This document shows, in pieces, positions 47,174 to 59,300 of a DNA stretch of 64,000 nt (its first letter is position 1; the number at the start of each line of letters is the position of its first letter). A program made the position numbers and the translations under genes. The DNA comes from Ciona savignyi (taxonomy: Eukaryota > Chordata > Ascidiacea > Phlebobranchia > Cionidae): positions 4,436,365 to 4,500,364 of the forward strand of contig CH003412.1 in assembly GCA_000149265.1 (NCBI GenBank), in the 5' to 3' direction. The notes under the pieces are model-generated. The model was not told the DNA's origin and made no database searches. It saw only the letters and a program-made list of their open reading frames with translations.

Positions 47174-47269
47174 GGAATCAAAAAATAAACTATATACCTC
47201 CGTAAATAACTATATGTGACTAACACCTAGGTTTGGCGGCCGTGTCCGCTATATTCATTAATTTATATT

Positions 47270-47405
47270 TTTTTTTAAATGACGTGTTCTAACGACTGTT
47301 CGTTTTGCCGTCTTTTCCCGTTCCTGTATCGTGATTATATTTGTTTGCCATTTTTAAAAACTGGGGCAAAAAAGAATAAACTAAACTAAACTAAACTAAA
47401 CTAAC
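47270..47405 (+). repeat. Dispersed repeat with (TAAAC)n tail, copy 2
   Basis: It shares CTGTTCGTTTTGCCGTCTTTT-type sequence, TTTGCCATTTTTAAAAACTG and GGGGCAAAAAAGAATAAACT with the copy at 13871. The tail is at least four tandem TAAAC units, consistent with insertion by a retroelement that ends in a short repeat. Confidence 0.65.
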
Positions 47406-47547
47406 TATGGCCTCTTATTACGCTTCGGTATGCTTTGTTGAGAAGCAGATTGCAAGCAAAGTGAAACTAATTTTTCTTTTGTATTTGAACTGAATACAAC
47501 ACATCTGCTGGTTATTTACATTTTATTTGGAAATATCTTGACTAAAT

Positions 47548-47722
47548 CGTCATATCAACTCGCGCCCACCGTCGGGTTACCGGAGCTATTGCAGTGTGTT
47601 GTGTATGAATCGCACGTTCCTTTAATTTAGTAGAACCCAATAATCTCCACTGGTTTCAGGCAATGTCCGTTAAGTTCCTTGTCCAAGGACACAACCGACT
47701 AGCTAGCAAGCAGTTCCGTACC
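47548..47722 (-). mobile_element. tRNA-derived SINE, truncated
   Basis: In reverse orientation it keeps CACCGTCGGGTTACCGGAGC, TATTGCAGTGTGTTGTGTAT, GGCAATGTCCGTTAAGTTCC and GACACAACCGACTAGCTAGC. The tRNA-like head and the extreme 3' end are missing. Confidence 0.7.
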
Positions 47723-48222
47723 TGAAAATTACATATATCTTCGACACAGATTTAATTGAAATGTAAATTAGAAGGCCTTGATTTGCAATGTTAAGTAACT
47801 ACCTTCTACATCGAGATTTCCTTATAAATGGTTTTCGTTTTCTGTAATGTGTTTAAAATCTAGCGTAATGGCAATTTGATAATCATTTAATAAAACATTC
47901 GGCGTAGCGATAATCATTTTGCAACAAAATTAAACTTTTAAACATAATAATTTGCCGCGTAGAATGATTTATTGACTTTCTTTTAAACTCTATCGTATGT
48001 TTTTTGTTTTTCTGCGTAGAAACCCAGTTGACTGGTAAAAAGTTTACGGTTTTGTAAACAAAGAGATCTAACTTAATCTCAAAAGTCAAAAACAATCTTC
48101 ATTCAAAGCGAACTGTTCAAGCCTGTAGGCGACAAATACCTCCAGTTTGGTATAAAGGTAGCACGCAACTCAACGGCAGAGAATTACTTTAATTTGCAGA
48201 CACCGAATTATATGCTTATAAA

Positions 48223-49693
48223 ATGATTAGAACAGAAATCTTATTTGTTACTTTGTTGGGCTGGGCTGTGTTTAGTGAAGCTGGGCTGCTAGGTGGATTG
48301 TCGATGCCTCCCGATCTTGCTTTCTTGTTCAACGGAAATAGAAACCAAATGAATGCTACGTTGTACAACTACAATGCCTCGGCGTCAGAGTTTGTTTCAC
48401 TTGGTACCTATCCTTCGGGTGTGTTTTTTCCAGGTGCAAATATTATTACAAAGCAGTTGTGTAACACTTAGTCAACTATACTAGAGTTTAAAAATTTATT
48501 TATTTTTGGATCCAACCGAATTATTTCTTTAATTTATCTACAATACTGTTTAAACTATCCGCTAATCACTTTGAAAATTTTTAGTTTGCTTATTAATTGA
48601 ATTAATATTCCAGGAATGCCTAGACGCATAAGTTCCTCTGCTTATGTTCTTACCGGTAAAGGGGGCGAATACGTCACGACTTTCTTTAAAAACAGAGATG
48701 TTTATTTTTCGAACGGGACTAACGGTGCGTTGGTACGCTCCATGTTTAATATCTCTATGCTGTTTGACAACGGGCCTTGGAGAGCGGACGCTGCATACAC
48801 AGTGTAAGTGTTACAGAATTCCTAAGGTTTCTCAGGACACTGTCTTAACGGCCTACCGTTGGACCAATTACAAGAGCTTGCAACGTTTTCGCTTTATAAA
48901 AAGACTACTATTTAACACATATAAAACTAATAAAATGATCTGCTATTAAAAATAAGACTTGGCAGTTTGCCTGCCATGAGGGAACATGTGTAAAAAGATT
49001 AAAAGTGTATAAAAGGTGTATAAAAATATAAGGCATCAAACCAGCCCTCGTATGCGTTACATAAGAAATACCCATGCCAAGGCCATCTATTTCACTATTT
49101 TTGTATTGGGATATAAGCGGCTATAATATCAGCTTTTATCTAGACACTTGTATATAAACCTAACATTAAATTGATTTTATTACACTTTGTTTACACATTT
49201 AATTGCGTGGGAATTTTATTCAAAAGTGATGTTTGTATGTAAGCAAGTTTATTAGATAATTGTATGGGTTTTATTTAAACGAACCAAATCGATTTTTTGT
49301 CAAAAAATGCTTCGGCATTCTTCTGAAACAATTTGCGAACTAAAATTAGCTCAGTGATAAGCGTAATGAGGCCTGGTATTTAGCTATTACAGCTTGAATG
49401 AACACGCTTTTTATAGGTACATAAGTACAGCATAAGTGAGTGTTTTATGAATTTTAAAATAAAACTTATCGTTTTTTAGGCTGAATGGAGAAAGGGAAGT
49501 AATCGGAACCAATTTCATTCTGAGACACAAACTGTATGAATGCGGTGCTCTTGGCACCACATGTAACATCAGTACTTTACATACAGTCGCCACTTTCTCT
49601 ACTAGTTTTCTCAGAGACGGTCGAATAAGGGCCGCACTCGGTTTATCGGATGGCAAAGTTGCGTTGTTTAAAACTAAAGTCTACGCAATGTAA
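48223..49693 (+). CDS. Unrecognised secreted glycoprotein
   Basis: Three exons joined in frame: 48223-48433, 48614-48803, 49480-49693, giving about 204 aa. The first ~20 residues are a good signal peptide (EILFVTLLGWAVFSEAG). Five potential N-glycosylation sites are visible (NAT, NAS, NGT and two NIS) and two cysteines (ECGALGTTC). The rest is mixed beta-prone sequence without a motif I know. The final codons read GCA ATG TAA, and the stop lies inside a perfect donor (ATG|TAAGT or AAT|GTAAGT). The transcript might therefore splice on to a further exon instead of ending here. The second intron (676 bases) is the longest in the gene. Confidence 0.65.
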
Positions 49694-51532
49694 GTAAATT
49701 CCAAATAGCACAAAAACAATAATTTCCACTTCCTGTGACAAAATCTCAAATCATAGAATAATACCATTGAAACTATCATATTAAACTTGAAACTTCTCTT
49801 ATAGTTTTAATATTACCGCGTCTGTGGAAAAAACAATCATCATCATCTTTATTACTGTGGTAGAATATTTACATTTTCTCCACACAGAGTACACAAGAAG
49901 GGCGATCCCGCGGAAGAAAGGCCGATGTTTACCTAACCTAACATGCTCAGCGTTGTGCAGTGAATTTCGTTTTTAAATACAATGACTAACATGACGTTTT
50001 TGTTCTTAAAAACTCGTGCCAATTTTGGACATGACACGGAACTTTTAAGCTTAGCGCAAGCGTGATATATGTACATTTTCTGTTTTTACGCGAAGATCTT
50101 GAACGCTGACCTATAGTAATATATAACGGCTTCTTAGTGCAAAAAGGCACAACATTCTGTAGAATTATTAGTTATCAATTATACGCAGTAATCCCATGTA
50201 AAACGAAAATCCATTAGTGGATAAAAGAAGGTCTATATTATTAGTCATGTAAAATATCAGTTATGGTTTTGTGCAGGTATAATTACTAAAAGAGTAAATG
50301 TTTTGCTTTGGCGCAGTTTAAAGTGGAAGTTGAATTTCACGCTTGGCTGCAGGAAGAAGTAGCATGTAAAATAAGATCGCTCTCAATCCACACTGTCGTG
50401 TTTAGTGTAAATAAGTTTGTATCCAGGAACTATCAGGTCAGCTTATAACAATTAGCGAAAGAGATCTTGTGATAGAAGTAAACATTGATACATAATAACT
50501 GTTTTTAAAACTGACAAATGCATGCTTACTTGGTAACATATTTTACCGGTGAATCGAACAAGTATATCAGGTTACAAAACTGCAAGTTAAACTATAACGG
50601 ATAGTTGGTAGCAAGCTTAGTATAAACGCGCAGAAACGACCCTGCATCTAAGCTATAATTTTCCCGAGATAATCGCTACAGGTATGCCTCGCTTGAGTTA
50701 ACCATATCCGTCAAATAAGTGTCGAGTGAAGGTCACACAAATATCTGTGACTACTATGATGGAGCATGCAGCGCATCTAGCCTACCTCAGCATGTTTTCC
50801 AGTTTCAGTTGAACAATAGGGAAGTATTTCAAACTCCTTCCGCGTATTGTTTGTTGACACTGGTGATTTGTCTACACATAGTAAGCTGCAGGTAGATGCA
50901 TATAGAAACCAGGGTTGCCAGACACAAAGTACGCTTTACGGCCAAACTGTTTTTGCTTTACGGCCAAAATTCGGCCAATTTGTATCAAGTGCAAAATAAA
51001 CTATTTAATTTGGCCAATTGAGCTATTTATCTCTTTATTTGTTAAAAAAGTGTATAATTTTAATTCCCTTCAGATTTGTCAAACCCGTTCAAATACTATA
51101 CAGGAATTTCTATCGTTATTATTTTATTTTAAAACGTCATACTCAGCTTTGTGATTTGGGAATGAGACAGTTGATATTAATATATTTCCATATACTGTCT
51201 CTCTTTTGTCCTTTATTTCTACTGTAGCGTACAAATAATACGACGCTTCGGCCAAAAACTTGACAATATGCTTATACGGCCAAATTCGGCCAGATTTTTC
51301 CGCACGGCCAAACTATTTTTTTGCGTCCGGAACGATTTTGGTAAGGCCACATTTCTCAAATTTGGCCGTGAAAAAGGCCAAATGGCAACTCTGATAGAAA
51401 CCCACCAAACCTCGGACAAACTAATCAAAAAAGAAAGTTGGTAAAGTATCGTTTCACCCACTAAGTCGTATGATTATACAATTCTATTAGAATTGAATTA
51501 TATGCAGGCATCTTCTGTAGTGGACGTAAGAT
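49694..51532. other. Spacer upstream of the GST gene
   Basis: About 1.8 kb with no supported gene. Its 3' part is occupied by the hAT MITE at 50910-51393. A possible acceptor ATATGCAG ends near 51507, about 25 bases before the GST ATG, so a 5' untranslated exon or a trans-splice site may lie here. Confidence 0.45.
50910..51393. mobile_element. hAT-type MITE upstream of GST
   Basis: A 484-base element with ends CAGGGTTGCCA and TGGCAACTCTG, flanked by identical 8-base repeats ATAGAAAC (50902-50909 and 51394-51401). Clusters of CGGCCAAA/TTTGGCCG lie inside both ends. I see no transposase frame. Its right edge lies 140 bases before the GST start codon. Confidence 0.88.
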
Positions 51533-52213
51533 ATGGGCAAAATAAGACTAGGTTATTGGGATATTCGCGGAAGGGGACAGTCTATTCGTCTCATGCTCGA
51601 ATACCTGGGTTTAGATTATGATGAAATACGTTATCCGCGAGGTGACGCACCAGAATTCGACTGCAGCATTTGGCTTGCGGATAAGTTCAAGTTAGGAATG
51701 GACTTTCCAAATTTACCCTACCTGATCGATGGCGATACAAGAATAACCGAAAGCTGGGCGATAATGAAGCATCTTGGTTACAAAGATAATTTGCTCGTTC
51801 CTGGTAACAAGGAGCAACAAACAAGGTGCAACATGGCGGAGGGGGTTCTAGAAGATTTTCGCGTTAGGTTCGCCCGACTGTGCTACAATCAGGACTTTGA
51901 GAATCTCACCAGCGAGTATCTAGAGTACATGCATACAAGCCTGAACTATCTTGATAAGTTCCTTGACGGATCAAAGTGGTTGGTGGGTGCAAAACTCACC
52001 TACGTCGACTTCCTTTTCTGCGAGATTTTGGATCAAATTCGAATCTGCTTTCCTGGGTGCTTGGAATCGTACGGTCACGTGACCCCCTACCTCGCTCGCT
52101 TCGATGCGCTAGAACGCATTGCATCGTACAGGGCATCTGACAGATACCGGAAATTTCCGGTTAACAGCAAGATTGCTGGATGGCGGGGAATGAAAGAACG
52201 GATGCCACAGTAG
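51533..52213 (+). CDS. Glutathione S-transferase, mu-like
   Basis: A single 226-codon exon (ATGGGC at 51533). The N-terminal thioredoxin-like domain has LGYWDIRGRGQ with the catalytic-position Tyr7, then FPNLPYLIDGD with the cis-Pro, and ITESWAI where mammalian mu enzymes have TQSNAI (glutathione-contacting loop; the Ser is kept, the Asn is Trp). The all-helical C-terminal domain has SKWLVGAKLTYVDFLFCEIL and ends GWRGMKERMPQ. The expected reaction is conjugation of glutathione to electrophiles in the cytosol. It is slightly longer than the usual 217-218 aa. Mu versus the related sigma class is decided by the overall motif set; I favour mu. Confidence 0.92.
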   Translation: MGKIRLGYWDIRGRGQSIRLMLEYLGLDYDEIRYPRGDAPEFDCSIWLADKFKLGMDFPNLPYLIDGDTRITESWAIMKHLGYKDNLLVPGNKEQQTRCNMAEGVLEDFRVRFARLCYNQDFENLTSEYLEYMHTSLNYLDKFLDGSKWLVGAKLTYVDFLFCEILDQIRICFPGCLESYGHVTPYLARFDALERIASYRASDRYRKFPVNSKIAGWRGMKERMPQ

Positions 52214-53306
52214 ACCGGTGCTTTTTCACACTTTTATGAGCAATATAAAAGTATATTTGGGCAATATCCGTAATGGAATGGATCCGATACATACAACGAA
52301 TGCCAACCAACTGCTTCGACAATTAAACCTGAAATTCCTTATTTTTTATTGTTAGCTACCTTTATTTTATTACTATTTAAAAGAAGAATAACTTAACTTT
52401 ATAATGCCTGTTTCTTACTGATATTTTATTGTTTCGTATTTATCGTGCGTATTGTTTATAGCATAAAGCATAAAAACACAAATAGCTTAATTTGCATCTT
52501 TTTATTCTCTGTCAGTAATACACAAATATAACAATTGAAAACGTTATAAAGTTGATTACGTGTACAGGATAAGTTGCAGACGCACGAATATTTAATGTTA
52601 AAGTTAATTCGTGCCGCAGTTAATGACAACTGCCAAAACAAAAGACATCAATCGTGCTAAACTCTGAAGGCACAAAGCCCTTCTAAGTGGACTATTGACC
52701 ACATTTTGATAACATACGTTTCACTGAAATTATTCCTTAATCAATACAAAATATAAAAAAAGAAGATAGATCATTCAAAAAACTGAAAATCAAGTGTGAA
52801 TTAAATTTTAGAATAACGGGGAACCAGATTGGTTCATTTGACAGTAATCAATACTTTATTTAAAAAGTTAGGTTAAAACAGTAAATTGTGGCATCAAATG
52901 GACTGATAGTTGCGGTAAACCAAAATTTAAAAAAATTGCCCCAACAGAAAAGAAACACAAAATAACAAGACTGGTTGAATAGTTTTAATAATTGTTCGCT
53001 CGACAGTGTTTTAACTATATAAGTTATATATATATATATAATATAACCCCATACCCACAAGTCGCTGTAAACTTATTGACTATGTGGGTGAATGATTCTA
53101 CATGAGGCAAGCGCAAATAGCCCATGGTTTATGAAGGCATATTTTATTAAAAATAAAGTAAGGGATATAAAATTTGGGCGTGATTTTCTCGCAACTCAAC
53201 AAAGTAACACTATCACAGTAATCTCATTTGGGAAACATTAAGGTGTGGCAAATCGGCGAGTTTCAACTGTGTCCCTGTTTGGTTGTATATTAACGACAGG
53301 AGTTTG
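52214..53306. other. Convergent GST / nicastrin spacer
   Basis: AT-rich 3' flanks of two converging genes. It contains a short (TA)n tract at about 53020-53048 in a palindromic setting. There is no supported coding sequence. Confidence 0.5.
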
Positions 53307-56300
53307 TCATAAGACACTTGTAGGTTGGAATAATGTACCAGATTTGGTGTCAACGACGTATACCATGGTGAAACTGACCACCAGCACCAACAATCCAGCC
53401 AGTAATGTCATTCCCTGAAAGTAAGTTTTTGGAGGAAAATTTAATTTTCGCTGAACTAAAGCACTTACTGGATGATGAATAATGGGTTAAAAGTCAATTT
53501 TAAAAGGCTAACATGCCTCTTGTCACTAATGCTGTTGAGGCTTTTATTTTTTATACATTTTATGACATAAATAAGTTATCTCATGCCAAATATGATATCA
53601 TAAGAACATAATTATTGATTAATTGATATTTTTGTATTTAGAGCTTTATTGCAATAATATGCATTATTGCATCATTATCACAATCAAAATAAAAAGGATC
53701 AAACATTTTCCGTACAATTTAAAATTTTAAATTCAATACCAACCTCATTTAATTCGTCCTGTTCCAAAAAGAGCTTCAAACTAAAAGTGGTTGACGTCCA
53801 TCTACTCTCAGTCCACAAGCCATAGTTCTCTACATCTTGAAATAGAAAAATTAAGAATTAATCTGTGATACAAGTTTTCAATTGTATATTATCTCAACCA
53901 ACTCATCAATTCAATACATATGCACCAGAAAACGGTTCAAATTATATGAAATATATATCTGAAATCATAACCTTTGAAGTAACAGTTTTACAGCAGCCTT
54001 TGAAGAATTAAGGAGAAAATATTGACGAGAAAAGTTACAACAAACAATGCAATGATTTAGCTTTTTGATGCAGCGTTGCATTTACAAACATCTTTAAAAA
54101 TGAAAGTATTTTATTGGTGTTATCTTATTGCTGAGAACTAGTGAACAACATAATAATAAATCTTCAAAATTTAAAAAACAACATACTTTCGGAAAGTTTT
54201 TTCGAGTCAAAGGCAGGTACAAGTGCTTTAGTGAGGAAACTAGATGACCTAACACAGTAGTTTTCTGCTGTGCCATTCACCACTTTTCCTTTCATGTAGA
54301 AGTATGAGACAGTTTGATCCTTTAAAAGATTGTAAAAATAAAACAACAGATAGAAGCATAAAGATAAGCAGGCCCTGATGCAAACAACTAAACATCAGAA
54401 ATTGTACCCCTGATCGGCATAGTGAACATTAACCAAAAACTGTTTAGAATTAATTACCAATACATGTTTAAATGTTATGTTCTGATACATTTTGTAATGA
54501 TAGCACAACAAACTGTCAATACAGCATGTCAATACAGCAGGGGTATCCATTTCTACTAATATATTTTTTTTAAAGTTTGGTATTATACTTTGAAATTATA
54601 CAAATGCTTCACTTAATATAAACGAAATGATGTACAAATATCTTTCAGATATATAAATATAAAACAAAAATGGTAATATCACCTTCATCTAACCAAAACA
54701 CAAAAATAAACAATGACATAAAATAAATACACGCTTTGTCCTTTTTCTTAAACAGTTTAAAAGTTTACAAATCAACATCTTTATTCCACCTTTGCATTAG
54801 TAGACTTGCATGTTGTAGCATTATAAGATGGCAAGTGCTCCCCTGTAAAGACAGCAAGCAAATTTCGGGAGATTTCAACCCATGCAGAAGGCTTTGGTGA
54901 CCCGTCACTGTTACTTTGGAATACCGACACATATCTGGATGGGAAGTGATCATTTAAGAAAACAGATTCACGGTAGAAATTAAACTAACTTTATTTTTAA
55001 ATTATTATCAGAATTATAAAATAATTTTATATTTAGAAAAAAATCAGTACATGTATGTTTTGACTGTACTTTTTTACAACTAAATTTTCTATATTACGAA
55101 AGGATAGGATAATCATGTTTTATCCCTGGATATTAGTGATCTCTGTAATAGTACTTCATTTTCTACAAATGCATGTGAAAAAATAAATCATATCCCCAAA
55201 TACCTGTTGAAAGGCATTTCAGGCAAAGACGCAGCCTTGTTGGTCGTGATAACTTCATTGAAAATATCACAGTTCGCTTTATGGAGGTAGCAGAACAAGA
55301 GTTCAGTGACCTAATAAAGCAAAATATTTTTTGGTAAATCAATTTATAAAGCCGCTGGACAGATTGTACTTAGGCTTAACATACAGTTTCTCAGTTTTGA
55401 AACACAGAAAAATTCCCATTTTTTACCAACTACATTTCACATTGAAGATGCTAGTTTTGTTTGTGTGTTGTTATGATGCATATCAAATCTTTTCTTGTTG
55501 TAAACTTTCTTATTACATAACATGTTGCAGTTGCCCTATCACATTACTCTGCTGAAGTTTATTTAGCATAGTTTTGATCTACAATATTTGCATGTTTCAT
55601 TGATTACCTGCTAAGGGCCATAGAGACATGTATATAATAGTTATATATGTATATATATATTATTATTACGATTTGACTGCAGAAAAGTATTGTGTAACAA
55701 AAAGAAAAGTTTGCTTTAATACTCACAGTGGTTGCTTCAATTGATAATTCAGAAACATTTGCTGTAGTTGAAGCTTGTTGGTAAATCATCTTAGCAGTAG
55801 CAAGTGCAACATCAGTAAGTTTCTGGCATAGTAAGTTACATGAGATACTGCAGGAATAATCTTGTCATGTAGTAAAGATGTTTCGTTAAAAAAACCTGAA
55901 TTTAACATTACAAACTTAGTCGGACACATTATAATCCCCTACACACTTTGTTTCAATATCTAATAAGAGAATATGATAGAATGTAAACTGAAGATTGATG
56001 ATGTTTTTTAATGGATTGTCTCCAACCTGTCGGACACCAGCACTGCACATAGAGCAAGCAGGCTTCCTAAGGAGGGATTTCGATAATCTGAGTTCTACTT
56101 GGCAGCTGTACTTTAATTATTGAAAGCAAAGCTGTGGCAAAAGTTGAACTGTAAGATCCGATTTCTGAATCATTTAGAGTGTGACAGACTGAAATAAAAA
56201 AATCTCCTATTTGTGGGAAATTCGCAACTGCTTCAGTATACCTGTCCTAAAGGATGTAGTAAGACCTTCATTTCTGCATCTGTAGTGTTTTCATTGTAAT

Positions 56301-59300
56301 CTATGTTCATGTTTTTTAATTCATCATATCGACTGAAAAAATACCTGGAATAATAAAATAGAATAACTTTAATGGGAATAATATACAACAATAATTTGGT
56401 CATGTAGATGCTGCTGCGTATTTTTAAATTATCATTGGAATGTGATGTACATTTTTAGTCATTTTAAGTATTTTTGGCCATTTAATAGATGTATACATTA
56501 ATATAAAGCTAATTTAGGTGCATTTTAAACAAATAAAAAGGTTTACGAATTTTACAAATAAGTAATTGCCACTCAAATCTTATTCCTACTTGTTTTTGAA
56601 TTGCGTGTCATAGTCTGCGAGCACAACACCAGGAACACTGCGAGACTTCAGAAACGTTTGCAAAGAAGATGGAACCAGTCCGACAGTGGATGATGCTGCC
56701 GTGACCCGCATACCTTGTGTGTTGCTGTTTATTTGACCGATTATTTCATCCACCTGATCCCAATTTAAAGTACAAAATTAAACCATGCCACACTGCCACA
56801 GCTATTTAGTTTATTTAAAAAAACAGACAATTCAGATTTTGTATAACATATAGAAATTTATATCCGCAAAAAATAAGGGTAAAATTTAATTTTATTTAAA
56901 AATAATCATGAATAAGAAACATCAAGAAAATAGCAGCCATTTCAAGCCTATTATGACAAAACAACCTCTTTTTTAAATTCCGATGCGGTGTCAAAATGTA
57001 CGTAGAGTTGATCAGTGATATGACCAAGTGCACCAAGCTCTATGATCCTTTCTATATTTTCCATACGTATTGGCGCGGGTTGAATCTGGAAATGTAAATT
57101 TTCCTTGTAAATCACATGTTTTTGATAAAAATTATATATAACCTAGAATTTGCACACTTTTACTGAAGGCTTTAATACCATCAAATTTAATTAGTTAATT
57201 TTGACTTAAATTGTTCTGTTGAAATTTATTTTTATTAATGTAATGTTTAACGGCCACGTCATGTTTTTCCCTTAATGTGTAATGTGTGTATTCACTGACG
57301 TGTTTTAACTACTGTAGTTTTTCCGTTTTACCCTGTCTCATTAACTTGAAATAATTATTCTATTCTTCTTTATTGTAGTAAAGGAGCAAAAAAGTAAAGT
57401 AAACTAATATTTTAGTTTGTTTTTGTGCATACCATGACTTTATTGACAGCAAGAGGGAAATTTGAATTCTTCATGTCAAATACCATCCTTGTGCTACCAA
57501 TGTTGTCAAATGCCTCCTGGAAATAATTCCGTTTGTAAAAATATATTGTATCAATTGAAATACAACAGCAGAGACCAACAGGTTTCTAACTTTACCAGAT
57601 TGAATGCAATCAAACATTGATTGCATATTCAAAGTAACAACAAATAATAGTATGGTCTTGATAAGTGTGATGTGTGGAAATGAATTTAAACAGGGTCTGG
57701 GCAAGTAGAGATTTTAAATTGCTTTTCGTAAAATGGTTCAAATAGCTCAAACAACTATATTGTTAAGTATTTAAAATTGAATTCGAAGAATTACAATTGT
57801 AGAGCTGCATAAAATAGTCAATTATAAAATATATAAAAAATAAAAACAAAGCCTTACCCCATCGAAAAGTACGAACATGACATTTTTGTTGAGATTTTGT
57901 TTTTTTTCAAGGCTAAGACCTCCCAAAGCTTTAGCAACAGCAAGCAGTGTAATGAACCCTGTGGCAAGACCATCACCAGGTGCTGTGTTAGACATCATGA
58001 ATGATCTGCTGTCAATCTAAACAAGGGGTGAATCGTGTAAAGTGCCTGTACTAAACTTTTAAATGGGTTGTTATGTATTTCATGCTTACCGCTGCCGTTA
58101 CTAAGATTGTTGGGTCTGGCACACTTTGGTTGGTCTTACTCGGCAGAGGTTTAAGAGAAGCGGCACAATTCCATCCGCCAATTGGATCGCAATATGCAGC
58201 TGAAATGGGGAGATTATATTAGGATTTGAGAAATGATAACAATGAAATAGATATTTAAATGATGTATTAATAAAACCAGGGATGACACTGGTTTCTAACC
58301 AGTTGTTTCAATTTTTTCCCGTACTTTTACAAAAAAATATAACATTTTGATATTCTAGAATAAAACCTAATGTTTGAAATCATATTTTACTTCGTTTGTC
58401 CATTGATTATAACTGGGTAAGCTATTAAAAATGTTATAAAAATAGATAACTAAAACAAGGTTCATCTTCATACATATTACTGTATTATTAATTAGTATAT
58501 TATAGTACAATTATAAGACAGATTATATATAGGATTGTAAATATGTTTAAATCCTGTTATTGTTATATCAAATTCCTATATAGATTTGCATAAGTGAAGC
58601 AAAAATAGCTAAACTAATAATTTTTAATAAAAACAAAAAATGTAAAATAAAACTCTTCTTTTTTTATAAAATAAACATAAAAGGTACCCCAATGTGCCAA
58701 GTGTATAAAATAGGGCTGCGAATTAACGGTTAATTTAAAAAACGGTTAACTGATGTAAAAATAATCGGTTAACCGTTAACCGATTTTCTTTAAACTACCA
58801 TCAAATCGGCACCGTTTTTGGCAAAAAAAGTTCAGGCAGCCGTAAAGGGCAGCAAAGAAATAACGCGCGTGATTACCGGCATTATCGGGTCTTATTTATG
58901 CGTTACTTTATAGTTTTTATATGTCACCTTAAGACTCGTAGTATAACTTTGATTGTAATGCGTAATATTGAGTTAAAAATCAAACAATCAGCGTCTGAAT
59001 GGTTGTTTATATTACGTTGACAATCAAACAATCGACGTGTGAATGGTGCGTATATTACGTTGACAATCAAACAATCGACGTGTGAATGGTTGCTTGTATT
59101 ACGTAATAATGAAACAATCAACGTGTGAATGGAGTTATGTATATTTGAATATTATTAAAACGCAATTACGCCCAATTAAATGTGGGCGGTAAAGTAACAT
59201 TAAAAAACGGTTAAACGGTTAAAATTTGACGTGACGGTTAACTATAAAAACGGTTAACCGTGGTTAACCGTTAATTTTTCGCAGCCCTAGTATAAAATAA

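Larger units (their letters stand above)
46914..48222. other. SIAE 3' flank and spacer with two repeats
   Basis: It holds the SIAE 3' UTR with a poly(A) signal, a TAAAC-tailed dispersed repeat (47270-47405) and a truncated minus-strand SINE (47548-47722). The last ~500 bases are AT-rich without a supported gene. Confidence 0.5.
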
